Under the pieces are notes generated by a model. The model saw only the letters and a program-made list of their open reading frames with translations. It searched no databases and was not told the DNA's origin. Positions 9,362-18,024 of a DNA stretch of 64,000 nt are shown piece by piece. The DNA is from Novosphingobium fluoreni. Its GTDB lineage: Bacteria; Pseudomonadota; Alphaproteobacteria; Sphingomonadales; Sphingomonadaceae. How positions within the stretch are numbered: the first letter of the stretch is position 1; each line of letters begins with the position of its first letter. The position numbers and the translations under genes were made by a program. The stretch is taken from assembly GCF_014196615.1 (NCBI RefSeq), contig NZ_JACIDY010000002.1, positions 124,001 to 188,000 of the forward strand. Reading direction: 5' to 3'.

Positions 9362-9410
9362 CGGCCCGCACCCGCTCGCATTTTAGGGCGAATGGGGCTA
9401 TATCCCCGGC

Positions 9411-10238
9411 ATGACCGAATACCAGTTGATCGAAGCCGACGATACCGTCCTGCGGGATGGCACTATCAAGCTCCATGGACCCGACGGGTTCGAAGGCATG
9501 CGCCGCGCCGGGCGGCTGGCCGCCGAAATCCTGGATGAGATCGCGCCGATGGTGCAGCCGGGCGTCAGCACCGCCGCCATCGATGACAAAGTGCGGGAAA
9601 TGACCCTGGCGGGCGGCGCGGTGCCGGCAACCATGGGCTATCGCGGCTATGCGCATTCCTGCTGCATCTCGATCAACCACGTCGTGTGCCACGGTATCCC
9701 GTCGGAAAAGACGCTGAAAGACGGGGATATCGTCAACATCGACGTTACCCCGCTGCTGGACGGATGGCATGGCGATTCCAGCCGCATGTATCTAGTCGGT
9801 GATGTGCCGCTGAAGGCGCGGCGGCTGGTGGACGTCACCTACGAGTGTCTGATGATCGGTATCGACAAGGCCAAGCCCGGCGCGCGGTTGGGCGATATCG
9901 GCGCGGCGATCCAGGCTTATGCTGAGCAGAACCGGTACGGCGTGGTGCGCGAATTCTGCGGTCACGGCGTCGGACGCCTGTTCCACGATGCGCCCGAAGT
10001 GGTCCACGCCGGACGGGAGGGCACCGGGCCCGAACTGAGGCCGGGGATGTTCTTCACCATCGAGCCGATGATCAACCTGGGCAAGCCGCCTGTGAAGATG
10101 CTGGCCGATGGCTGGACGGCGGTGACGCGCGACAAGTCTTTGTCAGCGCAGTTCGAGCACTCGATCGGCATCACCGAGGATGGGTGCGAGATTTTCACGC
10201 TGAGCCCCAAGGGCCTGCACAAGCCGCCTTACGCCTGA
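9411..10238 (+). CDS. map: Methionine aminopeptidase type I
   Basis: Removes the initiator Met from nascent proteins. The 275-residue product carries all five metal ligands of the pita-bread fold: NIDVTPLLDGWHGDSS (two Asp), CGHGVGRLFHD (His), FFTIEPMI (Glu) and EHSIGIT (Glu). The substrate-site His is in INHVVCHGIP. Length and order match bacterial MAP-I. A short N-terminal extension of about 20 residues precedes the usual start region. There are no obvious partners nearby, and a hairpin follows the gene at 10270-10288. Confidence 0.96.
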   Translation: MTEYQLIEADDTVLRDGTIKLHGPDGFEGMRRAGRLAAEILDEIAPMVQPGVSTAAIDDKVREMTLAGGAVPATMGYRGYAHSCCISINHVVCHGIPSEKTLKDGDIVNIDVTPLLDGWHGDSSRMYLVGDVPLKARRLVDVTYECLMIGIDKAKPGARLGDIGAAIQAYAEQNRYGVVREFCGHGVGRLFHDAPEVVHAGREGTGPELRPGMFFTIEPMINLGKPPVKMLADGWTAVTRDKSLSAQFEHSIGITEDGCEIFTLSPKGLHKPPYA

Positions 10239-10269
10239 TATCGATCCTGGGTCGTTGTCTTTAGGCGGA

Positions 10270-10288
10270 GGCGGGCACCCGTCCCGCC
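10270..10288 (+). terminator. Hairpin downstream of map
   Basis: A perfect 6-bp stem (GGCGGG / CCCGCC) with a 7-base loop begins about 30 bases after the map stop. The following bases have only a short T-run, so it is a weak intrinsic terminator candidate. The rest of the 176-bp convergent gap to the next minus-strand gene is featureless. Confidence 0.5.
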
Positions 10289-10414
10289 CGAGCGTTTAAG
10301 GGCGAAGTGGGTGCGGCCTTTAAAGCTGCTTTTCGTCGTGGCGGAAATGACGAAAAAGGCAGCGCGCTATCGGGCGGTGCAATACAGCCGACCAGCCTGA
10401 TTAACGCCCTGTCG

Positions 10415-11203
10415 TCACTCCACCGGGCGGCGTCGATCGCCCCCGCGGGCGGCTTCCAGCGCCAGTCTGCGCCCTGTCACCAGGGTCTGCACTACGAACA
10501 GCGTCATCAGGATCGCGCCGATCGCGCCGACGAACAAGTCAAAGCCGGAAATCGCGCCGAACAGTCCCGGTCCGGAGCCCAGAACCAGCATCGCCACGGT
10601 CAGGCCGATCAGCAGGAAGCGCAGTTCCGTGGGCCCGGCGGCGAGGTAGGACAGCTTGAATTCGCCCAGCACGCGGGCCGAAAGATAGGCGTGGATCGAG
10701 AGCAGCAGGTACCCCACCAGCGCCACCATCACCACGTCCATGGTGACATAGGGGGTGGTGCCGATGCCCCAGACGATCAACGCGGTGGTCAGACCGTCGC
10801 AGCTGTGATCGATGAAATAACCGTAGGAGGGCCGCTCGATCTTGCGCCAACGGGCAAGACTGCCATCCATGGAATCGCCGAACCACTGGATCACGTAACC
10901 CGCGATCGCCAGCCACAGCCATTGTTCGGATAAATTGCTGGCCGCATAGCCGCCAAACGTCAGCATCGCGCCGAACACGCCCAGCGCGGTCAGCCGATCC
11001 GGAGTGACCCAAGCCGGCATCCGCGCACAAAGCCAATTCAGCAATTGCCGTTCGCGCCGCGCCAGGATGTTTTCCTGGATGCGCACGGTTTTCATCTCGT
11101 CAGTGGGGCGTGGAGGACTGGGCATCGGTCTGGCAGGGGCCTGCTCGATTGCGGAGGGCAGTGCATGTGTTGCGGGGTCGAGCATGCCGCCGCTATGCCG
11201 CAA
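10415..11203 (-). CDS. CDP-alcohol phosphatidyltransferase family membrane protein
   Basis: Integral membrane enzyme of the class that transfers a phosphatidyl or phosphoalcohol group from a CDP-activated donor. The diagnostic motif D-x2-D-G-x2-A-R-...-G-x3-D-x3-D is present as GDSMDGSLARWR...GYFIDHSCD. About six hydrophobic segments follow the N terminus. The first 36 residues of the longest frame are Pro/Ala-rich and atypical, so the real start may be the ATG at 11095, giving MKTVRIQENILARR. The exact acceptor (inositol-phosphate, glycerol-phosphate, serine or other) cannot be told from this sequence alone. It stands alone between map and a small orphan gene. Confidence 0.85.
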   Translation of the reverse strand: MRHSGGMLDPATHALPSAIEQAPARPMPSPPRPTDEMKTVRIQENILARRERQLLNWLCARMPAWVTPDRLTALGVFGAMLTFGGYAASNLSEQWLWLAIAGYVIQWFGDSMDGSLARWRKIERPSYGYFIDHSCDGLTTALIVWGIGTTPYVTMDVVMVALVGYLLLSIHAYLSARVLGEFKLSYLAAGPTELRFLLIGLTVAMLVLGSGPGLFGAISGFDLFVGAIGAILMTLFVVQTLVTGRRLALEAARGGDRRRPVE

Positions 11204-11261
11204 GTCTTCGAGTTATTACAGTTTTGTTTCGTGGTCCGCGCCCAAGTGAGCCGGGCACGGG

Positions 11262-11441
11262 TCAGTCACCCTGTCCGGTAGCCCACATCGGATACTGAGC
11301 CACGCCCATCGAACGACGCAGCCGTGCGATCCGGCGTTCGTAATGGCCGACCAGATCGAACATCGATGCACCGAAGGGCGCGCGATCAGGGGTGCGCATT
11401 ACCGCGACCTGATGCTGGAATAGCAGCTGATTGAGATCCAT
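11262..11441 (-). CDS. Small conserved-looking protein, 59 aa
   Basis: A short frame beginning MDLNQLLFQHQVAVM with GGAG seven bases before the ATG. The product looks helical and contains HYERRIARLRRSMGV before a short tail ending ATGQGD. I recall similar small proteins with a DLNQLL-HQ start in sphingomonads, without known function. Strong ribosome binding site, coding-like third positions and isolation from other genes support it. The N-terminal helix plus the Arg-rich segment suggests a protein or nucleic-acid contact, but that is speculation. Confidence 0.65.
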   Translation of the reverse strand: MDLNQLLFQHQVAVMRTPDRAPFGASMFDLVGHYERRIARLRRSMGVAQYPMWATGQGD

Positions 11442-11562
11442 GACGATGCTCCATATTTGCGGGAGCGCGTAGTCTCTCAGTCGCCGAAGTGCAGTGTGAG
11501 GGCAGCGATGAAATGGCTATACACGAATGTCTGAAAAACGCCACCTCTAACCGGAACGCCCT

Positions 11563-12816
11563 CTAGAACGAGATCACCGCCTCACCGATGGCATCGTGGA
11601 TTTTCGTCAATTGATCGGGCGTGATGCAATAGGGCGGCATCACATAGATCGTATTGCCCAGCGGCCGCAGCAGCACGTCGCGCTCACGGAAAAACGCCAT
11701 GAGGCGGGGGGCCAGGCTGTTCATGTAGCCGCCGCCCTCCTGCGTGCGCATATCCAGCGCGGCGATCGTGCCCAACTGCCGGGCGTTGTCGAAGTGGCAA
11801 TAGGTGCCGAGGGCCGCCAGCCGCTCTGCCTGCATCGCCGCAAGTGTGGCGATCCGGTCGGCCACCGGCTCGTCACGCCAGATCGCCAGGTTGGCATTGG
11901 CTGCGGCGCAGGCGATCGGATTGGCGGTGTAGCTGGACGAGTGGAAGAACATCTTCGCGCGATCGTCTGACCAATGCGCCTGGAAGATCGCCTCGTTGGC
12001 CATGGTCACCGCCAGCGGTAGCGAGCCGCCGGTCAAGCCTTTGGAAAGGCAAAGGATATCGGGCACGACGCCGGCTTGCTCGCAGGCGAGCAGGGTGCCG
12101 GTGCGGCCCCAGGCGGTCATCACTTCATCCGCGATGAACAATACATCGTGGGCCGTGCAGATGGCGCGCATCTGGGCCAGGACGTGCGCGGGGTAGAACA
12201 GCATGCCCCCCGATCCCAGCACCAGCGGCTCCAGGATTAGCGCGGCGATATCGCCTTCACGGCACAGCGCCTCCAGCGCATCGAGCGTTGCCTGTTCCGC
12301 CCCGGCCGCGGGGTAGGGAATGGCCGAAACGTCGAACAACAGCGGGGCGTAAGTCTGGTTGAACACGCCGCGCGCGCCGACCGACATCGCGCCGATCGTG
12401 TCCCCGTGATACGAATGCTCCATCACCACGATGCGGTGGCGGGCCTCCCCGCGCGCGGCCCAATAGCCCAGCGCCATCTTCAGTGCGACTTCTACGCTGG
12501 TGGAGCCAGAGTCCGAAAAGAACACCCGCGTCAGGCTTTCTGGCATGATCTGCGTCAGGCCCAGGGCCACGGCTTCGGCCGGTTCGTGAGTCCAGCCCGC
12601 GAAGATCAACTGGTCCAGCCGCTGCGTCTGTTCGGCGATGGCGGCCATGATACGCGGGTGACAATGGCCGTGCGTGGTCACCCACCAGGACGAGATCGCA
12701 TCGATTACCACCCGGCCATCGCGAGTGTGCAGCACTGCGCCCTCGGCCCGCTCCACCAGCGGGATCGGCTCGCGCAGGCCGTGCTGGGTGAAGGGATGCC
12801 AGACGGGCGAGGTCAT
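11563..12816 (-). CDS. bioA: Adenosylmethionine-8-amino-7-oxononanoate aminotransferase
   Basis: PLP enzyme that converts KAPA to DAPA, using SAM as amino donor. The 417-residue class-III aminotransferase starts at the expected WHPFTQH motif. It contains [14 protein letters not shown] (substrate pocket Trp/Tyr region), [31 protein letters not shown] and the PLP lysine in [12 protein letters not shown]. Last gene of the bioF-bioH-bioC-bioD-bioA operon; it overlaps bioD by 4 bp. Confidence 0.97.
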   Translation of the reverse strand: MTSPVWHPFTQHGLREPIPLVERAEGAVLHTRDGRVVIDAISSWWVTTHGHCHPRIMAAIAEQTQRLDQLIFAGWTHEPAEAVALGLTQIMPESLTRVFFSDSGSTSVEVALKMALGYWAARGEARHRIVVMEHSYHGDTIGAMSVGARGVFNQTYAPLLFDVSAIPYPAAGAEQATLDALEALCREGDIAALILEPLVLGSGGMLFYPAHVLAQMRAICTAHDVLFIADEVMTAWGRTGTLLACEQAGVVPDILCLSKGLTGGSLPLAVTMANEAIFQAHWSDDRAKMFFHSSSYTANPIACAAANANLAIWRDEPVADRIATLAAMQAERLAALGTYCHFDNARQLGTIAALDMRTQEGGGYMNSLAPRLMAFFRERDVLLRPLGNTIYVMPPYCITPDQLTKIHDAIGEAVISF

Positions 12817-13451
12817 GCGCCGAAATCCTCCACCCGAAAGTTCGCGGCGAAGGCGGCGGACAAGGCAGCCTGGTCGAGGGTGGCCAAGCGGGGCAGGCGG
12901 CCCAGGCGCTTGATCCTGCCCATCTCGGCGATGGTGCGTTCGGTATCTTCGTTGGCGTCACCGACAAAGGCGATGCCGATCAGGCTGACCCCGCGCGCCC
13001 GCAGCGCCTCGATGCTCAGCAAGGAGTGGTTGATCGTACCCAGTTCCGTGCGGGCGACCAACACCGCCGGGTAACCCCAGACGGCGAACTGGTCGGCGTA
13101 GGTGTGGCTGCGGGTGATCGGCACCAGAGCACCGCCGGCACCCTCGATCACCAGCGGACCGTCCACATCGGGCACCGCGAGCGCGGCGAGGTCGATCGTG
13201 ATGCCGTCGATCTCTGCCGCGCGGTGGGGCGAGCAAGGCGTGTTGAGGCGATAGGCTTCGGGCAGCACGCGCGCGGGATCGATACCGCACAAGCGCGCCA
13301 CGGCATCGGCATCGCCGGTACCGTCCGGCTCCAGCCCCGCCTGCACCGGCTTCCAGTAAAACGCGTTGAGCGCGCCGGTGAGCGCGGAAGCGAATACGGT
13401 CTTGCCGATACCGGTGTCCGTGCCGGTGACGATGATGCGGGAATGGCTCAT
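12813..13451 (-). CDS. bioD: Dethiobiotin synthetase
   Basis: Closes the ureido ring of dethiobiotin from DAPA, CO2 and ATP. The 212-residue protein has the P-loop GTDTGIGKT at residues 8-16, WKPVQAG (CO2/DAPA site Lys), and [10 protein letters not shown] around residue 105, as in BioD. It overlaps bioC upstream (4 bp) and bioA downstream (4 bp), so all three are translationally coupled. Confidence 0.97.
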   Translation of the reverse strand: MSHSRIIVTGTDTGIGKTVFASALTGALNAFYWKPVQAGLEPDGTGDADAVARLCGIDPARVLPEAYRLNTPCSPHRAAEIDGITIDLAALAVPDVDGPLVIEGAGGALVPITRSHTYADQFAVWGYPAVLVARTELGTINHSLLSIEALRARGVSLIGIAFVGDANEDTERTIAEMGRIKRLGRLPRLATLDQAALSAAFAANFRVEDFGA

Positions 13452-14212
13452 ATCGGCGTGCTAGCGCGGGTGAGGTGGCACGTCATCACCTCATAGCTCG
13501 CCACCGCGCCCGCTTTCTCGAATTGCCGCATCACCCGGCGCAAGGCCCCGGCGGAGAGCGGATGATGATCGGGATCGGCTGTGGTTGCGCCGATGCCCCG
13601 CAATGCGCGCAGGAAGGCAGGAGCACTGTCATGATGCTCGCGATGATGTTCGACGATAGCCGGCTCGGCCAAGTCGAGCGCGGCAAAAGCGCTGGGCGGG
13701 GTGAAGCGCGGCGTCCCGGCTTCCACGCCCAGCATCACGTGCGCAGCGCGCCATTCGGCAAATGTACCAGCGCCCAGGGTCGCCACCATGATATGGCCAC
13801 CGGGGGCGAGCCAGGCCGGCCAGCGCGCCAGGGCCGCGGGTTCATCCGTAAACCACTGTGTCGCCAGGCTGGCACAAATCAGATCATAGGGCAGACCGTC
13901 AGGCGTGCCGTTTTCGCCGTCCAGCACCGCGTAGGTCATCCCGTCGCCCAGCCGTTGGCGCGCGCGGGCGAGCATTTGCGGGGCGATATCGGTAAGGTGC
14001 CAGGTGCCGGTGACGCCCAGGTTCTGCAGTTCCAGACACAGAAAGCCGGTGCCGCAGCCAATCTCCAGGATACGGGGCGCAGCGGGCAGATCGAGCGCGG
14101 CGATGCGCTGGGCCAGATCTCGCGCGATGCGGCGTTGCACGGTGGCATAGCGATCGTAGTCGGTTGCGCCACCGAAAGCGCGGCTGATCAGCGCTTTCTC
14201 CGGCGCGGTCAT
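13448..14212 (-). CDS. bioC: Malonyl-ACP O-methyltransferase
   Basis: Methylates malonyl-ACP to start the disguised fatty-acid route to pimeloyl-ACP. The 254-residue class-I SAM methyltransferase has motif [16 protein letters not shown], then LTDIAPQML, and the BioC-like N terminus [18 protein letters not shown]. The longest frame begins at 14254, but ATG 14212 overlaps the bioH-like stop by ATGA and gives the family N terminus. Its position between the esterase and bioD supports the assignment. Confidence 0.93.
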   Translation of the reverse strand: MTAPEKALISRAFGGATDYDRYATVQRRIARDLAQRIAALDLPAAPRILEIGCGTGFLCLELQNLGVTGTWHLTDIAPQMLARARQRLGDGMTYAVLDGENGTPDGLPYDLICASLATQWFTDEPAALARWPAWLAPGGHIMVATLGAGTFAEWRAAHVMLGVEAGTPRFTPPSAFAALDLAEPAIVEHHREHHDSAPAFLRALRGIGATTADPDHHPLSAGALRRVMRQFEKAGAVASYEVMTCHLTRASTPI

Positions 14213-14850
14213 GGCAGCGTGGCGATGAAGCTGCGGATCGCGTCGGCGCACCACGCCGGCTCCTCGCGCGGCAGCAAATGGCCCGCGCCGGGATGGTTTC
14301 TCCGCATGACGCCAGTGGTGGCGGCGAACACGGTCTCTCGCATCGGCATCGGCAGCAGCGGATCGCGATCGCCCTGGAGCGAGAGGACCGGCACGTCCAG
14401 CGCCCCGGCCACGAACCGGAAATCACCATCCCGCATGATCTGCAGGTCGGCCAGAAGCCGGTCCACGTTGACGTCTGCGGTAGGCGCGGTGCTGCCCAGC
14501 GTGGTGTGGAAATCGGCCAGCACCGTCTCCGGCGCTTGTGCCATCGCGCCGATCATCCGGCTGACGACACGATCGGCCACGCCCGGGCAATCCTCTGCGC
14601 GGGTGAACCGGTCGAAGCCGGATATCGCGACAATCCCCATAAGACCTGGCGGCGGTGCGGCAAGCAGGCGCATCGTGCCAAAGCTGTGCGTGATGGCAAG
14701 GCACGGCCCGGTGACTGCGGGGGCGATGGTTGCCCCGAAATAGCCGGCATCATCCACGGCTTGCGGCATGTCCGACAGGATTTGCGTCAAAGGGGTCCAG
14801 AAGCTGGCATCGAAGCCCCAGCCGTGATGGAACAGCAGTGTCAACGACAT
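14209..14850 (-). CDS. BioH/BioG-like pimeloyl-ACP methyl ester esterase (alpha/beta hydrolase)
   Basis: A 213-residue alpha/beta hydrolase. The oxyanion-side motif HHGWGFD is at residues 8-14 and the nucleophile elbow is THSFG (Ser56). The acid is in GDRDPLLP and the catalytic His in GAGHLLPRE. The elbow has Thr where the GxSxG rule has Gly. In the biotin operon, between bioF and bioC, it very probably demethylates pimeloyl-ACP methyl ester so BioF can use it, the role of BioH in E. coli and BioG elsewhere. It is shorter than E. coli BioH (256 residues), and I cannot place it firmly in either family. It overlaps bioF by 10 bp and bioC by 4 bp. Confidence 0.85.
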   Translation of the reverse strand: MSLTLLFHHGWGFDASFWTPLTQILSDMPQAVDDAGYFGATIAPAVTGPCLAITHSFGTMRLLAAPPPGLMGIVAISGFDRFTRAEDCPGVADRVVSRMIGAMAQAPETVLADFHTTLGSTAPTADVNVDRLLADLQIMRDGDFRFVAGALDVPVLSLQGDRDPLLPMPMRETVFAATTGVMRRNHPGAGHLLPREEPAWCADAIRSFIATLP

Positions 14851-16004
14851 GCAGAGATGCCTTCCAAAAGCGCGTCTATGTCCGCTGCGGAGTGCGCGGC
14901 GCGCAGCGCGATGCGCAGGCGGCTGGTGCCGGGCGGCACCGTCGGCGGGCGGATGGCGGCGGCCAGGAAGCCGCGCGCCTCCAGCTTGCTCGCCAGCGCC
15001 ATCGCCTGATCCTCGGGGCCGATGATGGCCGGGACGATCTGGCTGGCCGATGCGCCGTGATCAAGGCCCAGTTCGCCCAGGCCCCGCCGCAAGCGGTCGG
15101 CCAATGAAGTGAGGTGCGCGCGTTCGCTATCCAGATCGGGCAGCAAGTCCAACGCTGCGTCCACCGCGCCCAGCACGCCCGGCGGCAAGGCGGTGGAGAA
15201 GACGAAGCCGCTGGCCGCGTTGCTGAACCAGTCGATCAAGGCGCGTGACCCGGCAAGGTAGGCGCCGAAGCTGCCGATCGCCTTGCTGAACGTGCCCATG
15301 ATCACGTCGACCCCGCCGGGAGCCGTCGCCGAAAGTCCCGCGCCGCGCGGGCCCAGCACTCCGGTGGCGTGTGCTTCGTCCACATAGAGGATGGCGTCAT
15401 GCTCCCGCGCCAGAGCGGCGAGGGCGGGCATGTCTGCAACATCGCCGTCCATGCTGAACACGCTTTCGGTCAGGATTACGCGCGCCGGCGCTTCTCGGCC
15501 CTTGCTGGCCAACAGGTGCGCCAAGTGGTCCAGGTCGTTGTGCCGGAAGCGATGCTGTCGCGTGCCAGAGATCGCGAGCCCCGCGTGCATGCTGGCGTGG
15601 ATCAGCCGGTCAGTGAACACCGCCGCACCGGGCAGCGCCGCCAGCAGGGCCGGGATCGCCGCAGCGTTCGCTTGCCAGCCTGAGCCGAATATTAGCGCCG
15701 CCTCGGTGCCCTTGAACGCGGCGATCCGGTGTTCCAGCGCTATGACTTCGGCGCTGGTGCCGGTGACCAGGCGGGACGCGCCGCTGCCCGTGCCATGGCG
15801 CTGCGTCCATTCCCGTGCTCGCTCGGTCAGCAGGGGATGCGTGGCAAGGCCCAGATAATCGTTGCTGGAGAAGTCTATCAGGCTGGCCGTATCTCGCACC
15901 AGCCGGCCTTGGGGTGCAATCGCAGCGGGACGCAGCACGCGGCGGCGACCGGCTTGCTCGATCTTGGTCAATGCGGCTTGGAGATGCGCGTCCAGGTTCG
16001 CCAT
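14841..16004 (-). CDS. bioF: 8-amino-7-oxononanoate synthase
   Basis: PLP-dependent alpha-oxoamine synthase condensing pimeloyl-ACP with alanine to give KAPA. From ATG 16004 the product is 387 residues. Landmarks are FSSNDYLGLATHP, GTGSGASRLVTGT, DEAHATGVLGPRGAG and the PLP lysine in GTFSKAIGSFGAYL. The upstream in-frame TTG 16058 would add 18 residues of unlikely sequence. First gene of the compact bio operon; the 76-bp gap to the 66-aa gene upstream shows no obvious BirA-type operator that I can recognise. Confidence 0.96.
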   Translation of the reverse strand: MANLDAHLQAALTKIEQAGRRRVLRPAAIAPQGRLVRDTASLIDFSSNDYLGLATHPLLTERAREWTQRHGTGSGASRLVTGTSAEVIALEHRIAAFKGTEAALIFGSGWQANAAAIPALLAALPGAAVFTDRLIHASMHAGLAISGTRQHRFRHNDLDHLAHLLASKGREAPARVILTESVFSMDGDVADMPALAALAREHDAILYVDEAHATGVLGPRGAGLSATAPGGVDVIMGTFSKAIGSFGAYLAGSRALIDWFSNAASGFVFSTALPPGVLGAVDAALDLLPDLDSERAHLTSLADRLRRGLGELGLDHGASASQIVPAIIGPEDQAMALASKLEARGFLAAAIRPPTVPPGTSRLRIALRAAHSAADIDALLEGISACR

Positions 16005-16080
16005 GGCCGCTGCCGGTACGGCAAGACGATTGCCGAGACAACGCCTGTGCCAAGACAATACCGGCGCGAGGCGATTGCGC

Positions 16081-16281
16081 TCAGCTATCCAGGTCCAGGT
16101 AGGCGATCACATCGTTGTCCGTGGCGATCCACAGGCCGTCTTGCGTGGCCTCGTCCTGCGCCTCCGCGATGGCCAGGGCTTCGGACAGGGGGCCGTAGAA
16201 CAGCGTGGTGGCCGCGCCACCTTCGCCCGCATCGTCCAGGTGATAGAGGCGGACGCTGGCCTCCTCGAACGTGGTGCGCAT
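16081..16281 (-). CDS. Small acidic hypothetical protein, 66 aa
   Basis: A 66-residue acidic protein beginning MRTTFEEASVRLYHLDD and ending DNDVIAYLDLDS. It contains an Ala/Glu-rich helix (PLSEALAIAEAQDEA). Its ATG overlaps the stop of the DUF4169 gene by one base (TGATG), so it is read from the same transcript. I do not recognise a named family. The pattern of a beta start, a helix and a beta end suggests a small alpha/beta fold. Third gene of an apparent herA-like/DUF4169/66-aa unit that runs into the biotin operon. Confidence 0.7.
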   Translation of the reverse strand: MRTTFEEASVRLYHLDDAGEGGAATTLFYGPLSEALAIAEAQDEATQDGLWIATDNDVIAYLDLDS

Positions 16282-16460
16282 CAGCTATCCTCGCGCCGGG
16301 CATGGTCAAGCGTGCGGGCGGTGCGATCGGCTTCGTCCTGCGCCAGCTTGCGCTCCGCCTTGGTCGCGCCGTGCCGCGCGCGATTGGCGTTGGCTTGTGC
16401 CGCCTGGGCATCGCGCGCGCGGGCCTTGCGGGCCTGCCTCAGGTTGATGATTTCAGCCAT
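16281..16460 (-). CDS. DUF4169 family protein
   Basis: A 59-residue, very basic, helical protein beginning MAEIINLRQARKARARD, the hallmark start of DUF4169. Lys/Arg/Ala repeats follow (HGATKAERKLAQDEADR) and the end is HARREDS. DUF4169 proteins are short alphaproteobacterial proteins of unknown function. The charge pattern is compatible with nucleic-acid or ribosome binding (inference). It starts 14 bp after the upstream ATPase gene and its stop overlaps the next start by one base. Confidence 0.85.
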   Translation of the reverse strand: MAEIINLRQARKARARDAQAAQANANRARHGATKAERKLAQDEADRTARTLDHARREDS

Positions 16461-16473
16461 GACCGCGCCAGTC

Positions 16474-17943
16474 TTACGCCTCGACGGCGGCGGTGGCGAG
16501 CCCCAGATGCGGCAGGCCGACCGAACGCTTGCCCGAAAAATCGGTGCGGACCACGATCAGGCCGTCTTTCTCCAGATAGTCCAGTAGCCGCTGGATGCGG
16601 CGGGGAGAACTGGTGCCGTAGATGCGGGCAAGCTCTGCATCATCTGGGCAGGGCCGCCCTTCGGTGGCGGCGCGGCCGATCAGCAGGAACGGCGCAAGCA
16701 GATCGTCAGGCACGCCGGCAGCCAGATCCAGCAGGCCGGTCCAGCGCGGGTCGGACGGATCGGCGATGCCCGCCACCGCCATCGCGAAGCCCCGGCGAAA
16801 CCGCACCGCGTCGAACGATCGGGTCGGCACGCCGCGCATCCGGCAGCGCAGGGTAAAGTCCTGGAACAGCGTGGCCGCCGGCTGGAAGGTACACTCCGCC
16901 TCTTGCGCCATTTGCGAGAGGATCTCGGCAATGGCAGCCTCGGTCTCGGCCGCGTCGAACTCGGGCAAGTCGGGGCGGCGGGGCGCGGGAGCGGCCTGCG
17001 ATGCGGCGATCCGCTCAACCAACTCGTCCGGATCGGCGCGGACCGGGGCGGGGCGATAGACCTCGCGCACCGGCTCGGCCAGATTGTCATGCAGCAGCGC
17101 GTGCAGTTCCTCGGGCGAGGCGGTGGGCGGCGGGGCGTAGCTTTGCACCACCGCGCGGCTGCCGGTGCGCACTTCGCCGATGCTGACCGCGACCGGTCGG
17201 CGGCTGATCGCCGGGCCCAGTCCCAGGAACTGCCCGCGCGACAAATCGCGGATGGCTTCGGCCTGGCGGCGCTCCATACCCAAAAGGTCGGCGGCGCGGA
17301 TCATGTCGATATCGAGGAAAGTGCGGCCCATCAGGAAGTTGCTGGCTTCCGCCGCCACGTTCTTGGCCAGCTTGGCAAGCCGCTGCGTGGCGATCACGCC
17401 AGCGAGGCCGCGCTTGCGGCCGCGGCACATCAGGTTGGTCATCGCCGCCAGGCTGATGCGGCGCGCCTCCTCGCTCACTTCACCCGCAGCGGCGGGGGCG
17501 AACATCTGGGCTTCATCCACCACCACCAGCGCGGGGAACCACTCCTCTCGCGGGGCATCGAACAGGGCGGAAAGAAATTGCCCGGCGCATTTCATCTGCT
17601 GGTCGATCTCCAGCTCGTCGAGCGCCAGGACGACCGAGGCACGATGCTTGCGGATGCGCGCGGCGAGGCGGCCAATCTCCGCCTCGGCATATGCGGAGCC
17701 ATCGATCACCACGTGGCCGAACGTTTCCCCCAGCGTCACGAAATCGCCTTCAGGGTCGATCACCACCTGTTGCACCAGTGGCGCGCTTTCTTCCAGCAGA
17801 CGGCGCAAGAGGTGCGACTTGCCCGAGCCGGAATTGCCCTGGACCAGCAAGCGCGTGGCCAGAAGCTCGCCCACGTCGATCTCGACCGGGGCGCCATGGG
17901 TATCCTGGCCGATGACGATGGTTGCGCTCACCGGAGCCGCCAT
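16474..17943 (-). CDS. HerA-like (DUF87-type) ATPase
   Basis: A 489-residue P-loop ATPase of the HerA/FtsK clade. The Walker A is GNSGSGKSHL (about residues 36-45). A strand ending VVIDPEGDFVTLG follows, then Walker B-like ALVVVDEAQMFAP, and a sensor/arginine region in MCRGRKRGLAGVIATQR. That gives the DUF87 core to about residue 240. The C-terminal half has a Pro-rich linker and then winged-helix-like segments (IYGTSSPRRIQRLLDYLEKDGLIVV). HerA ATPases translocate DNA and usually work with NurA, but no nuclease gene is adjacent. The start at ATG 17943 is preferred because the upstream extension is low-complexity. Likely cotranscribed with the DUF4169 gene. Confidence 0.85.
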   Translation of the reverse strand: MAAPVSATIVIGQDTHGAPVEIDVGELLATRLLVQGNSGSGKSHLLRRLLEESAPLVQQVVIDPEGDFVTLGETFGHVVIDGSAYAEAEIGRLAARIRKHRASVVLALDELEIDQQMKCAGQFLSALFDAPREEWFPALVVVDEAQMFAPAAAGEVSEEARRISLAAMTNLMCRGRKRGLAGVIATQRLAKLAKNVAAEASNFLMGRTFLDIDMIRAADLLGMERRQAEAIRDLSRGQFLGLGPAISRRPVAVSIGEVRTGSRAVVQSYAPPPTASPEELHALLHDNLAEPVREVYRPAPVRADPDELVERIAASQAAPAPRRPDLPEFDAAETEAAIAEILSQMAQEAECTFQPAATLFQDFTLRCRMRGVPTRSFDAVRFRRGFAMAVAGIADPSDPRWTGLLDLAAGVPDDLLAPFLLIGRAATEGRPCPDDAELARIYGTSSPRRIQRLLDYLEKDGLIVVRTDFSGKRSVGLPHLGLATAAVEA

Positions 17944-18024
17944 AAGCGTGCGCCGGGGCGATTCGGAACCGAGGGCGGCGGGTTTTCCAGAGCTTTGCGG
18001 TGAGCGTGCCCACAACGCCTACGA

